Shown one piece after another: positions 5,508-5,617 of a stretch of DNA of 5,617 bases (the first letter of the stretch is position 1; each line of letters begins with the position of its first letter). The translations under genes and the position numbers were made by a program. The notes beneath the pieces were generated by a model. It ran no database searches and was not told where the DNA came from. It saw only the letters and a list, made by a program, of their open reading frames with translations. Origin of the DNA: an uncultured Eggerthellaceae bacterium (GTDB lineage Bacteria > Actinomycetota > Coriobacteriia > Coriobacteriales > Eggerthellaceae); the NCBI GenBank assembly GCA_902497215.1, contig CABVEH010000091.1:1-5617 (forward strand), in the 5' to 3' direction.

Positions 5508-5617
5508 ATGGGTCTGAAGGTTGCCGTCCTGATGGGCGGGTCGTCGTTCGAGCGCGAGTTCTCGCTGGAAAGCGGAAAGCGCGTGTGCGAGGCGCTGGAA
5601 GAGGCCGGGCACAAGGT
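5508..5617 (+). CDS. ddl: D-alanine--D-alanine ligase N-terminus, runs off right edge
   Basis: The ATG at 5508 has a strong AAGGAGAGG ribosome binding site (5497-5505). The 36 visible codons begin MGLKVAVLMGGSSFER, the classic Ddl opening; Glu15, the residue that positions the first D-Ala in E. coli DdlB, is present. Codons 22-36 (from 5572) are identical, base for base, to the start of the minus-strand ddl body. A 5-bp hairpin (ACGGG 5473-5477, CCCGT 5483-5487) lies in the leader just upstream; no clear promoter is seen between the large palindrome and the start. Whether a full ligase follows on this strand is outside the window. Confidence 0.85.
   Translation, partial: MGLKVAVLMGGSSFEREFSLESGKRVCEALEEAGHK
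5572..5617. repeat. Inverted repeat, right arm (cut by window end)
   Basis: This is the partner of 5290-5335: 46 of 46 bases match in reverse complement, reaching the last base of the window. It encodes ddl codons 22-36 on the plus strand. The 236 bp between the arms (5336-5571) contain the large palindrome and the ddl start. Confidence 0.95.

Noticed and set aside
5352..5612. 86-codon minus-strand frame ending CTYYFRLP
   Set aside because: It crosses the palindrome and the antisense of the ddl start; no known motif. The last part could be the edge of a repeat element, but nothing supports a protein.
1..5617. CRISPR array, tRNA/rRNA genes, transposase gene
   Set aside because: No regularly spaced repeats, no cloverleaf or rRNA-like sequence, and no transposase or recombinase motif was seen on either strand.

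Overview
The window comes from a GC-rich bacterium (roughly 60-65 % GC by eye, with strongly G/C-biased third codon positions). The gene set suggests a gut-type actinobacterium such as Coriobacteriia/Eggerthellaceae: a Na+/solute symporter, a T-box-controlled ECF transporter with its own ATPases, and a D-Ala-D-Ala ligase. That placement is an inference from style; no taxonomic marker gene is present.

Layout. Positions 1-746 (+) hold the C-terminal half of a sodium:solute symporter, with a probable frameshift in a C5 tract at 28-32. Positions 771-800 are a sigma-70-type promoter with a 10-bp-period direct repeat in its spacer. Positions 821-1112 are a complete transcription-attenuating T-box leader. 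Stem I, the antiterminator and the terminator can all be drawn base by base; the specifier is TGG (Trp), and the variable base of the TGGN bulge is C, which fits a G73 discriminator as in bacterial tRNA-Trp. Positions 1197-4357 (+) are a tightly packed four-gene operon: ECF substrate-binding membrane protein (TrpP-like), two ECF ATPases and the EcfT transmembrane protein. The simplest reading is a dedicated ECF-type tryptophan importer made only when charged tRNA-Trp is scarce. The two ATPases look asymmetric: one has Gln in place of the H-loop His, the other has a degenerate signature motif, and both changes fall in the same composite ATP site of the heterodimer.

Positions 4389-5335 (-) converge on the operon and encode the body of a D-alanine--D-alanine ligase lacking its first 22 codons. 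The missing N-terminus, with a good ribosome binding site and start codon, lies at 5508-5571 but on the opposite strand, reading off the right edge. The two parts meet in a perfect 46-bp inverted repeat (5290-5335 and 5572-5617, cut by the window end). Between them lies a 34-bp-stem palindrome (5379-5450). Inverting 5336-5571 in silico would restore an intact ~336-residue Ddl on the minus strand. This is either an invertible or rearranged ddl locus, a head-to-head duplication, or an assembly chimera; it is the strangest thing in the window.
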